A program made the translations under genes and the position numbers. From Theocolax elegans (taxonomy: Eukaryota > Arthropoda > Insecta > Hymenoptera > Cerocephalidae), in the NCBI GenBank assembly GCA_026168455.1, contig CM047431.1, forward strand, positions 7,524,943 through 7,588,942: a DNA stretch of 64,000 bases, in the 5' to 3' direction. The notes under the pieces were generated by a model. It was not told the DNA's origin and did not search any database. It saw nothing but the letters and a program-made list of their open reading frames with translations. Shown here one piece after another: positions 23,201 to 36,599 of the stretch; position 1 is the stretch's first letter, and each line of letters begins with the position of its first letter.

Positions 23201-26200
23201 CAGGATATTTCGGAAATTTCTGAGTAAATTCGGGATAACACCAATAATAACGGGATTTTCTGGAAATTTCGGGAATCTCTGAAAAAATTCGGGATGACTA
23301 ATAATTACGGAATTTCCTGGATCTTTCGGGAATTCCTGAGGTATTTCGAGATGACGCTACCAATTACGGGAATTTCTGAATATTACGGGAATTTCCTCAA
23401 ATATTTCATAAAGACTCCACTAATTACGGGATTTTTTTGGATATATCGGGAATATCTGAGGAAATTCGTGATGATTCTACCAATTACGGGAGTTCCAGGA
23501 TCTTTCGGGAATTGCTGAGGTATTTCGGGATGACGCTACTAATTACGGGATTTCCAGGATATTTCGGAAATTTCTGAGTAAATTCGGGATAACACCAATA
23601 ATAACGGGATTTTCTGGAAATTTCGGGAATTCTGAAAAAATTCGGGATGACTAATAATTACGGGATATCTGGATATTTCGGGAATATCAGAGGAATTTCG
23701 TGACGATTCTACCAATTACGAGAGATTTCCTGGATCTTTCGGTAATTGCTGAGGTATTTCGGGATGATTCTACCTTTTACGGGATTTCCTGGATATTACG
23801 CGAATTTCTGTGGAAATTCGGGATGAATCTACTAATTACGGAATTTTCTGTATATTTCGGGAATTTCTGAAATATTTCTGAAAGACTCCACTAATTACGG
23901 GATTTCCTGGAAATTTCTGAGTAAATTCGGGATAACACCAATAATAGCGGGATTTTCTGGAAATTTCGGGAATTTCTGAAAAAATTCGGGATGACTAATA
24001 ATTACGGGATTTTCTGGATATTTCGGGAATATCTGAGGAATTTTCGTGACGATTCTACCAATTACGAGATTTCCTGGATCTTTCGGTAATTGCTGAGGTA
24101 TTTAAAAAAAAACTCCACTAATTATGGTATTTCCTGGATATTTCGAGAATTTCTGTGGTATTTTTGGATAACTCTACAAATTAAGGGATTTCCTGGATAT
24201 TTGGGGAATTTCTGAGGTATTTCTGGATCACTCTACTAATTACGGGATTTCCAGGATATTTCGGAAATTTCTGAGTAAATTCGGGATAACACCAATAATA
24301 ACGGGATTTTCTGGATATTTCGGGAATATCTGAGGAAATTCGTGATGACTAATAATTACGGAATTTCCTGGATCTTTCGGGAATTCCTGAGGTATTTCGA
24401 GATGACGCTACCAATTACGGGAATTTCTGAATATTACGGGAATTTCTCAAATATTTCATAAAGACTCCACTAATTACGGGATTTTTTTTGGATATATCGG
24501 GAATATCTGAGGAAATTCGTGATGATTCTACCAATTACGGGAGTTCCAGGATCTTTCGGGAATTGCTGAGGTATTTCGGGATGACGCTACTAATTACGGG
24601 ATTTCCAGGATATTTCGGAAATTTCTGAGTAAATTCGGGATAACACCAATAATAACGGGATTTTCTGGAAATTTCGGGAATTTCTGAAAAAATTCGGGAT
24701 GACTAATAATTACGGGATATTCTGGATATTTCGGGAATATCAGAGGAATTTCGTGACGATTCTACCAATTACGAGATTTCCTGGATCTTTCGGTAATTGC
24801 TGAGGTATTTCGGGATGATTCTACCTTTTACGGGATTTCCTGGATATTACGCGAATTCTGTGGAAATTCGGGATGATCTACTAATTACGGAATTTTCTGT
24901 ATATTTCGGGAATTTCTGAAATATTTCTGAAAGACTCCACTAATTACGGGATTTTCTGGATATTTCGGGAATTTCTGAGGAATTTCTGGATAACCCTAGA
25001 AATTAAGGGATTTCCTGGATATTTCGGGAATTTCTGAGGTATTGGATATGTCTCCACTAATTGTGGTATTTCCTGGATATTTCGGAAATTTCTGATTTAT
25101 TTCGGGATGACGCTACTAATTACGGGATTTCCTGGATATTTCGGGAATTTCTGAGGAAATTCGGGATAACACCAATAATAGCGGGATTTTCTGGAAATTT
25201 CGGGAATTCTGAAAAAATTCGGGATGACTAATAATTACGGGATTTTCTGGATATTTCGGGAATATCTGAGGAATTTCGTGACGATTCTACCAATTACGAG
25301 ATTTCCTGGATCTTTCGGTAATTGCTGAGGTATTTAAAAAAAAACTCCACTAATTATGGTATTTCCTGGATATTTCGAGAATTTCTGTGGTATTTTTGGA
25401 TAACTCTACAAATTAAGGGATTTCCTGGATATTTCGGGAATTTCTGAGATATTTTAGAATGACGCTACTAATTACGGGATTTCCTAGATATTTCGGGAAT
25501 ATCTGAGGAAATCGTGATGACTCTACCAATTACGGGATTTCCTGGATCTTTCGGAATTTCTGAGGAAATTCGGGATAACACCAATAATAACGGAATTTCC
25601 TGGATATTTCGGGAATTTCTGAGTATTTCTGGATAACTCTACTAAATAAGGGATTTCCTGGATATTTCGGGAATTTCTGAAATATTTCAGAAAGACTCCA
25701 CTAATTACGGGATTTTCTGGATATTTCGGGAATATCTGAGGAAATTCGTGATGATTCTACCAATTACGGGAATTTCTGAATATTACGGGAATTTCTGGAT
25801 ATTTCGGGAATTTCTGAGGTATTTCTCGATAACTATACTAATTACGGGATTTCCTGGATATTTCGGGAATTCTGAAATATTTCAGAAAGACTCCACTAAT
25901 TATGGTATTTCCTGGATATTCGGGAATATCTGAGGAATTTCGTGACGATTCTACCAATTACGGGATTTCCTGGATCTTTCGGTAATTGCTGAGGTATTTA
26001 AAAAAAAACTCCACTAATTATGGTATTTCCTGGATATTTCGAGATTTCTGTGGTATTTTTGGATAACTCTACAATTAAGGGATTTCCTGGATATTTCGGG
26101 AATTTCTGAGGTATTTCTGGATAACTCTACTAATTACGGATTTCCAGGATATTTCGGAAATTTCTGATTTATTTCGGGATGACGCTACTAATTACGGGAT

Positions 26201-28566
26201 TTCCTTGATATTTCGGGAATATCTGAGGAAATTCGTGATGACTCTACCAATTACGGGATTTCCTGGATCTTTCGGGAATTTCTGAGGAAATTCGGGATAA
26301 CACCAATAATAACGGAATTTCCTGGATATTTCGAGAATTTCTGTGGTATTTTTGGATAACTCTACAAATTAAGGGATTTCCTGGATATTTGGGGAATTTC
26401 TGAGGTATTTCTCGATAACTATACTAATTACGGGATTTCCAGAATATTTCGGGAATTTCTGAGATATTTTAGAATGACGCTACTAATTACGGGATTTCCT
26501 AGATATTTCGGGAATATCTGAGGAAATTCGTGATGACTCTACCAATTACGGGATTTCCTGGATCTTTCGCGAATTTCTGAGGAAATTCGGGATGATTCTA
26601 CCTTTTACGGGATTTCCTGGATATTACGCGAATTTCTGTGGAAATTCGGGATGAATCTACTAATTACGGAATTTTCTGTATATTTCGGGAATTTCTGAAA
26701 TATTTCTGAAAGACTCCACTAATTACGGGATTTCCTGGATATTTCGGGAATATCTGAGGAAATTCGGGATGAATCTACCAATTACGGGATTTCCTGGATC
26801 TTTTGGGAATTCCGAGGTACTTCGGGATGGTTCTACCATTTACGGGATTTCCTGGATATTACGCGAATTTCTGTGGAAATTCGGGATGAATCTACTAATT
26901 ACGGAATTTCCCTTATATTTCGGGAATTTCTGAAATATTTCAGAGAGACTCCACTAATTACGGGATTTCTTGGATATTTCGGGAATTTCTGAGGAATTTC
27001 TGGATAACCCTAGAAATTAAGGGATTTCCTGGATATTTCGTGAATTTCTGATGTATTTCGAAATGTCTCCACTAATTGTGGTATTTCCTGGATATTTCGG
27101 AAATTTCTGATTTATTTCGGGATGACGCTACTAATTACGGGATTTCCTGGATATTTCGGGAATTTCTGAGGTATTTCGAAATGTCTCCACTAATTGTGGA
27201 ATTTCCTGGATATTCGGGAATTTCTGAGGTATTTCGAAATGTCTCCACTAATTGTGGAATTTCCTGGATATTTCGGGAATTTCTGAAATATTTAAAAAAA
27301 AACTCCACTAATTATGGTATTTCCTGGATATTTCGGGAATTTATGTGGTATTTTTGGATAACTCTACAAATTAAGGGATTTCCTGGATATTTCGGGAATT
27401 TCTGAGGTATTTCGAAATGTCTCCACTAATTGTGGAATTTCCAAGATACTTCGGGAATTTATGAGGTATTTCGTGATGACGCTACAAGTTACGGGATTTC
27501 CTAGAAATTTTGGGAATTGCTGATATATTTCAGAAAGACTCCACTAATTACGGGATTTCCTGGATATTTCGGGAATTTCTGAGGAATTTCTGGATAACCC
27601 TAGAAATTAAGGGATTTCCTGGATATTTCGGGAATTTCTGAGGAATTTCTGGATAACCCTAGAAATTAAGGGATTTCCTGGATATTTCGGGAATTTCTGA
27701 AATATTTCAGAGAGACTCCACTAATTATGGTATTTCCTGGATATTTCGGGAATATCTGAGGAAATTCGGGATGAATCTACCAATTACGGGATTTCCTGGA
27801 TCTTTTGGGAATTCCGAGGTACTTCGGGATGGTTCTACCATTTACGGGATTTCCTGGATATTACGCGAATTTCTGTGGAAATTCGGGATGAATCTACTAA
27901 TTACGGAATTTCCCTTATATTTCGGGAATTTCTGAAATATTTCAGAGAGACTCCACTAATTACGGGATTTCTTGGATATTTCGGGAATTTCTGAGGAATT
28001 TCTGGATAACCCTAGAAATTAAGGGATTTCCTGGATATTTCGTGAATTTCTGATGTATTTCGAAATGTCTCCACTAATTGTGGTATTTCCTGGATATTTC
28101 GGAAATTTCTGATTTATTTCGGGATGACGCTACTAATTACGGGATTTCCTGGATATTTCGGGAATTTCTGAGGTATTTCGAAATGTCTCCACTAATTGTG
28201 GAATTTCCTGGATATTTCGGGAATTTCTGAGGTATTTCGAAATGTCTCCACTAATTGTGGAATTTCCTGGATATTTCGGGAATTTCTGAAATATTTAAAA
28301 AAAAACTCCACTAATTATGGTATTTCCTGGATATTTCGGGAATTTATGTGGTATTTTTGGATAACTCTACAAATTAAGGGATTTCCTGGATATTTCGGGA
28401 ATTTCTGAGGTATTTCGAAATGTCTCCACTAATTGTGGAATTTCCAAGATACTTCGGGAATTATGAGGGTATTTCGTGATGACGCTACAAGGTACGGGAT
28501 TTCCTAGAAATTTGGGAATTGCTGAGATATTTCAGAAAGACTCCACTAATTACGGATTTCCTGGAT
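20295..28566 (+). repeat. 59-bp satellite, block 2 (~140 units)
   Basis: Continuous array of the same 59-bp unit. Three main sub-types alternate: (A) CTGAGGTATTTCGGGATGAC; (B) CTGAAATATTTCAGAAAGAC, containing the perfect palindrome TCTGAAATATTTCAGA; (C) ATCTGAGGAAATTCGTGATG. Units near 21.1-22.8 kb are the most homogeneous. Both edges and 23-28 kb are more diverged and show larger duplications (about 1003 bp, i.e. 17 units, between 26759 and 27761). Open frames inside are satellite artefacts. Confidence 0.95.
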
Positions 28567-29134
28567 TTTTTAGTTTAATACCTTGTTTTAATATATTAAT
28601 TTTTTGTCTTCAATATTATTTTGTTGACTATTTCTTGTTTTGTTTTCTGTCATACTTAGTTTTACATTATCTTTGTTTTTAATTCTTCTTTATAATTTTG
28701 AGATTCTTCTATTACATTTTCTTTCTATGTTGTAATTTTTTCGATATGGTGTCGCAAACCATATTTAATCGCGAGAGAAGCGAGCGTTTTTGGCTAGTTT
28801 TCATATTAAAATTTGCTATTTACGTAAGATTGATTATAACATTACATATTAAATATTGCAAAACTTTATTTTATAAATTTTATAAAATAAAAAAATATAG
28901 TATAAATATTTTAATAATTTTGTCTATATATATAACTAATTTATATAAAACTCAACCAAATAATTAAATATTGATCATACATATAAAGTTATAATTTATT
29001 GATATATTAGGTAGTTTATGTTATTATGTATTATGGTCTTTATAGTATTTATGGAATTTATGTTATTTATATTATTTTATTACTATTTATTATTATTTTT
29101 ATTCTACTGAAACGCACATTACGAAATTAAAAAA
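28567..29134 (-). mobile_element. Element X, copy 2: inner AT-rich part
   Basis: Shares with copy 3 the segment around aaccaaataattaaatattgatc and the run before the array. It includes a Helitron-like CTAG end at 28794-28797. The frames at 28476-28682 and 28698-28967 are AT-rich and unsupported. Confidence 0.5.
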
Positions 29135-32100
29135 AAATTAATTTCTTCCTGTAAAAGATGTCCAGGTCGGTAATGTTACCTCCAGGTCATCGGGGAAATA
29201 TCTACTGCAAGACCTATTACGTAATAAAAAAAAAATTTTTATTCCTGTAGAAGATGTCTAGGTCCCTACTGTTACCTCCAGGTCGACGGGGCATCATCAA
29301 CTGGAAGGCCTATTATGAAACCAAAAAAAAAAATTTTTCTTCCTGTAGAAGATGTCCAGGTCGGTAATGTTACCTCCAGGTCATCGGGGCAACATTTAGA
29401 GAAAGACTTATTAGGAAATAAGAAAAAAAATTTTCTTCCTGTAGATGATGTCCAGGTCGGTAATGTTACCTCCAGGTCATCGGGGAAATATCTACTGAAA
29501 GACCTATTACGTAATAAAAAAAAAATTTTTATTCCTGTAGAAGATGTCTAGGTCCCTACTGTTACCTCCAGGTCGACGGGGCATCATCAACTGGAAGGCC
29601 TATTATGAAACCAAAAAAAAAAATTTTTCTTCCTGTAGAAGATGTCCAGGTCGGTAATGTTACCTCCAGGTCATCGGGGCAACATTTAGAGAAAGACTTA
29701 TTAGGAAATAAGAAAAAAAATTTTCTTCCTGTAGATGATGTCCAGGTCGGTAATGTTACCTCCAGGTCATCGGGAAAATATCTACTGAAAGACCTATTAC
29801 GTAAAAAAAAAAAAAAATTTTTATTCCTGTAGAAGATGTCCTGGTCGGTAATGTTACCTCCAGGTCATCGGGGAAATATCTACTGCAAGACCTATTACGT
29901 AATAAAAAAAAAATTTTTATTCCTGTAGAAGATGTCTAGGTCCCTACTGTTACCTCCAGGTCGACGGGGCATCATCAACTGGAAGGCCTATTATGAAACC
30001 AAAAAAAAAAATTTTCTTCCTGTAGAAGATGTCCAGGTCGGTAATGTTACCTCCAGGTCATCGGGGCAACATTTAGAGAAGACTTATTAGGAAATAAAAA
30101 AAAAATTTTCTTCCTGTAGATGATGTCCAGGTCGGTAATGTTACCTCCAGGTCATCGGGGAAAATATCTACTGAAAGACATATTACGTAATAAAAAAAAA
30201 ATTTTTATTCCTGTAGAAGATGTCTAGGTCCCTACTGTTACCTCCAGGTCGACGGGGCATCATCAACTGGAAGGCCTATATGAAACCAAAAAAAAAAATT
30301 TTCTTCCTGTAGAGATGTCCAGGTCGGTAATGTTACCTCCAGGTCATCGGGGCAACATTTAGAGAAAGACTTATTAGGAAATAAGAAAAAAAATTTTCTT
30401 CCTGTAGATGATGTCCAGGTCGGTAATGTTACCTCCAGGTCATCGGGAAAATATCTACTGAAAGACCTATTACGTAAAAAAAAAAAAAAATTTTATTCCT
30501 GTAGAAGATGTCCTGGTCGGTAATGTTACCTCCAGGTCGACGGGGCATCATCTACTTGAATGCATATTACGATATAAAAAAAAATTGTTCTTCCTGTAGA
30601 AGATGTCCAGGTCGATAATGTTACCTCCAGGTCATCGGGGAAAATATCTACTGAAAGACCTGTTACGTAAAAAAAAAATTTTCTTCCTGTAGAAGATGTC
30701 CTGGTCGGTAATGTTACCTCCCGGTCATCGGGGCATCATCTACTGGAAGGCCTATTATGAAACCAAAAAAAAAAAAATTTCTTCCTGTAGAAGATGTCCA
30801 GGTCGGTAATGTTACCTCCCGGTCATCGGGGCATCATCTACTGGAAGGCCTATTATGAAACAAAAAAAAAAAATTTCTTCCTGTAGAAGATGTCCAGGTC
30901 GGTAATGTTACCTCCAGGTCATCGGGGCAACATTTAGAGAAAGACTTATTAGGAAATAAAAAAAAAAATTTTCTTCCTGTAGAAGATGTACAGGTCGGTA
31001 ATGTTACCTCCAGGTCATCGGGGAAATATCTACTGAAAGACATATAACGTAAAAAAAAAAAAATTAATTCCTGTAGAAGATGTCTAGGTCCCTGCTGTTA
31101 CTCCAGGTCGACGGGGCATCATCTACTGGAAGGCATAATACGAATTAAAAAAAAAATTTTCTTCCTGTAGAAGATGTCTAGGTCCTACTGTTACCTCCAG
31201 GTCACGGGGCATCATCTACTGGAAGGCATATTACGATATAAAAAAAAATTTTTCTTCGTGTAGAAGATGTACAGGTCGGTAATGTTACCTCCAGGTCATC
31301 GGGGAAATATCTACTGAAAGACATATAACGTAAAAAAAAAATTTTTCTTCCTGTAGAAGATGTCTAGGTCCTACTGTTACCTCCAGGTCGACGGGGCATC
31401 ATCTACTGGAAGGCATATTACGATATAAAAAAAAAATTTTCTTCCTGTAGAAGATGTACAGGTCGATAATGTTACCTCAAGGTCATCGGGGAATTATCTA
31501 CTGAAAGACCTATTACGTAAAAAAAAAATTTTCTTCCTGTAGAAGATGTCTAGGTCCCTACTGTTACCTCCAGGTCGACGGGGCATCAGCTACTGGAAGG
31601 CATATTACGATATAAAAAAAAAATTTTTTCTTCCTGTAGATGATGTCCAGGTCGGTAATGTTACCTCCAGGTCATCGGGGAATTATCTACTGAAAGACAT
31701 ATAACGTAAAAAAAAAAAAAAATTAATTTCTTCCTGTAAAAGATGTCCAGGTCGATATTGCTACCTCCAGGTCATCGGCGAAATATCTACTGCAAGACCT
31801 ATTACGTAAAAAAAAAATTTTTTTCCTGTAGAAGATGTACAGGTCGATAATGTTACCTCCAGGTCATCGGGGAAAATATCTACTGAAAGACCTGTTACGT
31901 AAAAAAAAAAATTTTCTTCCTGTAGAAGATGTACAGGTCGATAATGTTACCTCCAGGTCATCGGGAAAATATCTACTGAAAGACCTATTACGTAAAAAAA
32001 AAATTTTCTTCCTGTAGATGTCCTGGTCGGTAATGTTACCTCCGGTCATCGGGGCATCATCTACTGGAAGGCATAATACGAATTAAAAAAAAATTAATTT

Positions 32101-34080
32101 CTTCCTGTAAAAGATGTCCAGGTCGATAATGTTACCTCAAGGTCATCGGGGAATTATCTACTGAAAGACATATAACGTAAAAAAAAAAAAATTAATTCCT
32201 GTAGAAGATGTCCAGGTCGATAATGTTACCTCCAGGTCGACGGGGCATCATCTACTGGAAGGCATAATACGAATTAAAAAAAAAATTTTTTTCCTGTAGA
32301 AGATGTACAGGTCGATAATGTTACCTCCAGGTCATCGGGGAATTATCTACTGAAAGACCTATTACGTAAAAAAAAAATTTTCTTCCTGTAGAGATGTCCA
32401 GGTCGATAATGTTACCTCCAGGTCATCGGGGAAAATATCTACTGAAAGACCTATTACGTAAAAAAAAAATTTTTTTCCTGTAGAAGATGTACAGGTCGGT
32501 AATGTTACCTCTAGGTCATCGGGGAAATATCTACTGAAGACATATAACGTAAAAAAAAAAAAAAATTTTCTTCTGTAGAAGATGTACAGGTCGGTAATGT
32601 TACCTCCCGGTCATCGGGGCATCATCTACTTGAATGCTATTACGATATAAAAAAAAATTTTCTTCCTGTAGAAGATGTCTAGGTCTCTACTGTTACCTCC
32701 AGGTCATCGGGGAAAATATCTACTGAAAGACTTATTAGGAAATAAGAAAAAAAATTTTCTTCCTGTAGATGATGTCCAGGTCGGTAATGTTACCTCCAGG
32801 TCATCGGGAAAATATCTACTGAAAGACCTATTACGTAAAAAAAAAAAAAAATTTTATTCCTGTAGAAGATGTCCTGGTCGGTAATGTTACCTCCAGGTCG
32901 ACGGGGCATCATCTACTTGAATGCATATTACGATATAAAAAAAATTGTTCTTCCTGTAGAAGATGTCCAGGTCGATAATGTTACCTCCAGGTCATCGGGG
33001 AAATATCTACTGAAAGACCTGTTACGTAAAAAAAAAATTTTTCTTCCTGTAGATGTCCTGGTCGGTAATGTTACCTCCCGGTCATCGGGGCATCATCTAC
33101 TGGAAGGCCTATTATGAAACCAAAAAAAAAAAAATTTCTTCCTGTAGAAGATGTCCAGGTCGGTAATGTTACCTCCCGGTCATCGGGGCATCATCTACTG
33201 GAAGGCCTATTATGAAACAAAAAAAAAAAATTTCTTCCTGTAGAAGATGTCCAGGTCGGTAATGTTACCTCCAGGTCATCGGGGCAACATTTAGAGAAAG
33301 ACTTATTAGGAAATAAAAAAAAAAATTTTCTTCCTGTAGAAGATGTACAGGTCGGTAATGTTACCTCCAGGTCATCGGGGAAATATCTACTGAAAGACAT
33401 ATAACGTAAAAAAAAAAAAATTAATTCCTGTAGAAGATGTCTAGGTCCCTGCTGTTACCTCCAGGTCGACGGGGCATCAGCTACTGGAAGGCATATTACG
33501 ATATAAAAAAAAAATTTTTCTTCGTGTAGAAGATGTACAGGTCGGTAATGTTACCTCTAGGTCATCGGGGAAATATCTACTGAAAGACATATAACGTAAA
33601 AAAAAAATTTTTTCTTCCTGTAGAAGATGTCTAGGTCCCTACTGTTACGTCCAGGTCGACGTGGCATCATCTACTGGAAGGCATATTACGATATAAAAAA
33701 AAAATTTTTCTTCGTGTAGAAGATGTACAGGTCGGTAATGTTACCTCCAGGTCATCGGGGAAATATCTACTGAAAGACATATAACGTAAAAAAAAATTTT
33801 TTTCTTCCTGTAGAAGATGTCTAGGTCTCTACTGTTACCTCCAGGTCGACGGGGCATCATCTACTGGAAGGCATAATACGAATTAAAAAAAAAATTTTTC
33901 TTCCTGTAGAAGATGTACAGGTCGATAATGTTACCTCAAGGTCATCGGGGAATTATCTACTGAAAGACCTATTACGTAAAAAAAAAAAATTTTTCTTCCT
34001 GTAGAAGATGTCTAGGTCCCTACTGTTACCTCCAGGTCGACGGGGCATCAGCTACTGGAACCCATATTTCGAAATTAAAA
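29135..34080 (-). repeat. Element X tandem array, copy 2 (~96-bp unit, ~50 copies)
   Basis: Same unit as 8481-9990 in inverse orientation: TTCTTCCTGTAGAAGATGTC, GGTAATGTTACCTCCAGGTC, then either ATCGGGGAAATATCTACTG or GACGGGGCATCATCTACTG, then a poly(A) run. The two sub-types alternate, and between 29.1 and 30.5 kb a ~290-bp (three-unit) higher-order repeat is evident. Peptide frames with period 32 (VEDVQVGNVTSRSSG) come from the repeat and are not taken as genes. Confidence 0.93.
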
Positions 34081-34558
34081 AAAAAATATTCCCTTACATA
34101 TTAAATATTTCCATATATTTGTTGATGATGTCCAGTCCTTAATGTTATCTTCATTTATAACTAATCGACTATAAAATGTAAAAAAAGTAAATAAAAAAGT
34201 AATTAAACACCCATAAAAAATTTAAATCTATTGCTAATTAATCCGTGTGGTTCCGCGATCACTTTCATTAAAAAAAATTCATTTTTTCGAAAATCCAAGT
34301 GAGATATAAGAAGAGTTAAAAAATAAAAAGCCGCCTGTACGGACGTACGGACGTACGCTCAGACTTAAACTTTAAAACCAATAAAAAATTAATGAAATAC
34401 CTATAAAAAAGTCAAACACTATGTCTAATTATTCCTTTGGGTGCTGCGATCATATTGAATTAAAAAAAAATAAATTTTTCAAACTATTTAAAAAAATAAA
34501 ACATAATTTATACTTAAATCGTCATTTTGACAGTATAAAATTTTAATATAATGTGGAT
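34081..34558 (-). mobile_element. Element X, copy 2: terminal segment
   Basis: Inverse of 8068-8480, ending in TAATATAATGTGGAT at 34558. It confirms that the array is internal to the element and close to the terminus. Confidence 0.7.
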
Positions 34559-34927
34559 TAATTATAACATTCTAATTAGAATTTAAAATACCACATCTAC
34601 TAGGATGACAATTATTAGAAGTTCAAATAGATAAAACGATTTGTTTTTACAATTTTTGATATATTGTTTATTTATATATATAGATCCCCATTAAAAAATC
34701 TCACTGGAGATCTCGAATCAAATCCCAGGTAAGATCTCATACAAAAAACTCATTTCAGTAATTTTTGTTCATTACACGTTTTAAACCTTCTTCTGTCGAT
34801 TGATAACTTTTTAAGAGCAGTAAAACTATAAAAAACAAAGTACAACTTTTCAAACATTTTCGAAATTTCAATGAAAAAAAACAGCTTCAGCCCGGATTTG
34901 AACCGGGACCTCGCTCACACTCTCGCA
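34559..34927 (-). repeat. Dispersed repeat with tRNA-like T-arm, copy 2
   Basis: Second copy of 788-1163. The T-arm hairpin is at 34891-34907 (CCCGG/CCGGG, loop TTCAAAT on minus). As in copy 1 it runs into a TC tract that is followed by a LINE. Confidence 0.5.
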
Positions 34928-35186
34928 CTCTATCACTTTCTCTCACTCTCTCTCTCTCTCTTTCTCACTCTCTCTATCTCTCTGTCCCTTTCTTTCTCTA
35001 TCTCTCATTCTCTCTCTCTTACTCTCTCTCTCTTTCTAACTCTCTCTATCTCTATCTCCCTTTCTTTCTCTATCTCTCATTCTCTCTCTCTTACTCTGTC
35101 TCTCTCTTTCTAACTCTCTCTATCTCTCTCTCTTTCTCACTCTCTCTATCTCTCTCTATCTCTATCTCTCTCCCTCACTCTCCCTT
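34928..35186. repeat. (TC)n microsatellite
   Basis: About 260 bp of TC with TATC and TTTC interruptions, directly upstream of LINE-3. Confidence 0.9.
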
Positions 35187-35363
35187 TTTGCTGTCAGCTG
35201 TTCCTACGTTTTATCGTTTTTCAACCAAAAACATTTTGGAGGTTATCTGCGAGACTGCGAAAAGGCGGCTTGTCCAGCGTTCTGCGAGCAGGATCCCCAA
35301 CCTACGCACACAAGCGGATTTCGCGAACCGCAAGGTCAACTGAGTGGACGCCTCATTATTCAA

Positions 35364-36589
35364 ATGGCAACGTCGCGCGGCTGCTTTGTGTGTGGCCCTC
35401 GTCTGACGCGAAAAGATTACACCGAGGTTTGTGTATTATGTAGTAATATCACGCACACACACTGTTTCGAGGTCGCGCCGGGCTCGACGGAACGCCGCTG
35501 TTGTGCGCTGGCCAAAGCTAAAGCGCTAGTTGCGGCTCCCATTGAAGCGAGGGCGCCACCGCCTGGGTTGCCGCGATAAGCGAGCGCGACCTGCCGCACC
35601 GCGCCGTCAGCCACGCCTACTCTGCCCTCCTCCGTATCTAAGCGCGTGGCCCTGCCTCCGTCGCCATCGTCGTCACAGGTTGCCAAGCAACCTCGTGGCG
35701 CCACGCCTCTGCCGCCCAATCAAGCGTCGCATGATATCGCAGTTGAAGCCGACGCAATGGCGGGTGCTATACCACCGTGGATGGAGAGCTTCGCGCGCAA
35801 TTTACATGCAAACTCCAGTTAAATATTGATAATTTGCGAAGCGACATAAAATCAGTGGTCGAGAAGGTTGACCGTGTGGAGGGGAAGCTGGACAAAGTGA
35901 AGGCGGATATTGTAGATTTACATGCTCGCGTTGATCAGGTGGAGTCGGCTACGGAGGTGCGCTTTGACAACTTAAATGAGCGTTATTCCGAGTTAGAGCA
36001 GAGAATTGCTGCCATGGAGAAAAACGGACCTTCCGGCGGTGGTTTAGATGCGCCTTCATGTGCCTTATCTCCTGACACTAAAGATACTTGCCAGATTCTG
36101 GCCACGGGTTTGTCCTTATCGACGTCCCTCTCTGACATTGGCATTGTCGACAAGGTGCTCGACACGATCAAGCTACCACTAATGTCAAAATAGGTTGTCG
36201 AGACTAGACCTTGGCTACCGCGATCCAGACCAGCTTCTGAGGGCGAAACATCGGCTCAACCGCGCAGCCGAGGTTTAGTTTTTCGGTTATTGTTGGTCTC
36301 GGCTAAGAATCTGATTTTAGATAGAGCGCATTTGTTAAAGGGGCAGTCGGCGTCAAAGATCTTTGGAGATGGCGGAAATCATGTGTTATTTATTCGGCCG
36401 CTATGGCCCAAGCCTATATTTGACCTTTGGCAGGCGGCAATTTCAAAATGTAAAGAGTTAGGCTACGCGAGGCCTGTTGTCTATAATTTAAGTGTATTTG
36501 TACGAAAGGTGAGGGATGGTCCACTCATGCGCGTGACTTCGGAGGCTGACATAAATAAACTTCTTCCGCTCTCGCCTCATACTAAATGA
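35364..36589 (+). pseudogene. LINE-3 ORF1 (PHD finger, coiled coil), broken
   Basis: Starts with an ATG at 35364, 178 bp after the TC tract. N-terminal PHD-like Cys/His cluster (CFVCGPRL, CVLCSNITHTHC), then a Pro/Ala-rich stretch interrupted by a stop at 35577 and frameshifts. From 35777 a coiled coil (VEKVDRVEGKLDKVKADIVD, LNERYSELEQRIAAME) occupies a third frame. The C-terminal part at 36290-36589 (FGDGGNHVLFIRPLWPK) is in a further frame and resembles the C-terminal region of CR1-type ORF1 proteins. At least three lesions make it non-functional. Likely role in life: an RNA-binding chaperone of the retrotransposon particle. Confidence 0.75.
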
Positions 36590-36599
36590 GACAGGACAG

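Noticed and set aside
18998..28682. Open frames rich in GISWIFREFLRYF within the 59-bp satellite
   Set aside because: 59 is not a multiple of three, so frames rotate with each unit; openness reflects lack of stop triplets in the unit, not selection.
29315..33117. Repetitive proteins with period 32 residues (VEDVQVGNVTSRSSG)
   Set aside because: They follow from a ~96-bp tandem DNA repeat; frames change with the length of A runs and exist on both strands.
18365..34080. CRISPR arrays
   Set aside because: Repeats are contiguous variants with no unique spacers, in eukaryotic DNA with transposons.
8068..34558. Element X copies 1 and 2 as terminal repeats of a single 26-kb inverted element
   Set aside because: Copy 1 lies outside the 42.8-kb insertion and copy 2 inside it, and copy 3 is complete by itself, so they are best seen as separate insertions.
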